A stretch of 64,000 nucleotides of DNA, taken from CAXBGS01 sp963975425 (GTDB lineage Bacteria > Planctomycetota > Planctomycetia > Pirellulales > Pirellulaceae). Below, piece after piece: positions 63,733-64,000 of the stretch (the first letter of the stretch is position 1; each line of letters starts with the position of its first letter). The position numbers and the translations under genes are program-made. The stretch covers positions 992,001 through 1,056,000 of the forward strand of contig CAXBGS010000001.1 in the NCBI GenBank assembly GCA_963975425.1. The letters are read 5' to 3'. A model generated the notes under the pieces. The model had not been told where the DNA came from. It did not search any database and worked only from the letters and a program-made list of their open reading frames with translations.

Positions 63733-64000
63733 ATGTCGTCTGATTTTCAAAAAGTATCGATCGATTCTTGGATGGGAACTCACATCCCACCCGGTTCCAC
63801 AACGGATGTGACGTTACCGATCAGCGAAAGCTACAGCAGTATTTCGCTGCAAATCCCGATTCGTATTTTGCGAGCCGAAGAGGATGGTCCGACCGGATTC
63901 ATCACCGCCGCGCTGCACGGCGACGAATTGAATGGCACCGGCGCGATTCGCAGTTTGATTTGCGACGAAGCGGTCGAGCTACGCCGTGGTGCGTTGATTC
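63733..64000 (+). CDS. Succinylglutamate desuccinylase/aspartoacylase family protein (cut by window edge)
   Basis: The first 89 residues are visible, starting at an ATG at 63733, 6 bp after rimK. The zinc-binding HGDELNG motif of the AstE/AspA (M14-like) family is present after the strand GFITAALHGDE. Members hydrolyse N-acyl amino acids. In this position after RimB and RimK, which as I recall is a common trio, it may process acidic amino-acid conjugates. The remaining zinc ligand and the Glu general base lie beyond the window. Confidence 0.88.
   Translation, partial: MSSDFQKVSIDSWMGTHIPPGSTTDVTLPISESYSSISLQIPIRILRAEEDGPTGFITAALHGDELNGTGAIRSLICDEAVELRRGALI

Overview
The window is a moderately GC-rich bacterial chromosome segment that looks like a (probably marine) planctomycete of the Pirellulaceae (Rhodopirellula-like). 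The evidence is an H-X9-DG/DUF1559 pseudopilin-like protein, a 3162-residue secreted TPR protein with a DUF1583-type C-terminus, a formylglycine sulfatase, a sialate O-acetylesterase, an exopolysaccharide export set and a MoxR/vWA operon. I see no tRNA, rRNA, CRISPR array, insertion sequence or phage gene. The segment reads as ordinary chromosome, with coding on both strands and about 37 genes; the genes at both ends are cut by the window.

Layout. 1-2.5 kb (minus): a truncated exported protein, a DUF1559 protein and a His/Cys-rich exported protein. 2.9-4.8 kb (plus): glutamine-dependent asparagine synthetase behind two perfect hairpins. 5.0-14.6 kb (plus): a five-gene peptide-ligase/amidoligase-type cluster with a split and a fused copy of the ATP-grasp + alpha-E pair and two transglutaminase-like proteins, one fused to DUF2126. 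14.6-30.6 kb (minus): two giant secreted proteins (2111 and 3162 aa). 30.8-39.1 kb (plus): MoxR ATPase, DUF58, two membrane vWA proteins and a Cys-rich membrane protein. 39.3-41.0 kb: sialate esterase. 41.1-43.75 kb (minus): bioF, a HIT protein and prfB, the last read through a programmed +1 frameshift. 43.9-46.2 kb (plus): mnmA and a rhomboid protease. 46.25-51.9 kb (minus): exopolysaccharide export and initiation genes, including a tyrosine-kinase-like chain-length protein whose P-loop has decayed. 52.4-57.4 kb (plus): a secreted peroxiredoxin-like protein, a degenerate GalU-like nucleotidyltransferase, and a 1110-aa fusion of a GHMP sugar kinase with a UDPGP-type uridylyltransferase. 57.6-61.3 kb: GAF histidine kinase, YceH and a sulfatase. 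61.3-64 kb: a DciA-like DUF721 protein, then RimB-like protease, RimK with an added RCK_C/TrkA-C domain, and a truncated aspartoacylase-family gene.

How the genes fit together. The ATP-grasp/alpha-E/transglutaminase cluster has the layout predicted to make and process peptide tags or small peptides. The MoxR-DUF58-vWA genes form the usual chaperone/cell-envelope operon. The RimB-RimK-aspartoacylase trio suggests adding and removing acidic amino-acid tags on proteins. The best candidate for an undescribed activity is the kinase-uridylyltransferase fusion at 54105-57437 with its degenerate nucleotidyltransferase partner. Its domain order is opposite to that of the bifunctional fucokinase/GDP-fucose pyrophosphorylase (FKP), and a sugar-to-UDP-sugar salvage role is plausible.

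Functions were assigned by reading motifs and from memory of protein families; no database search was run.
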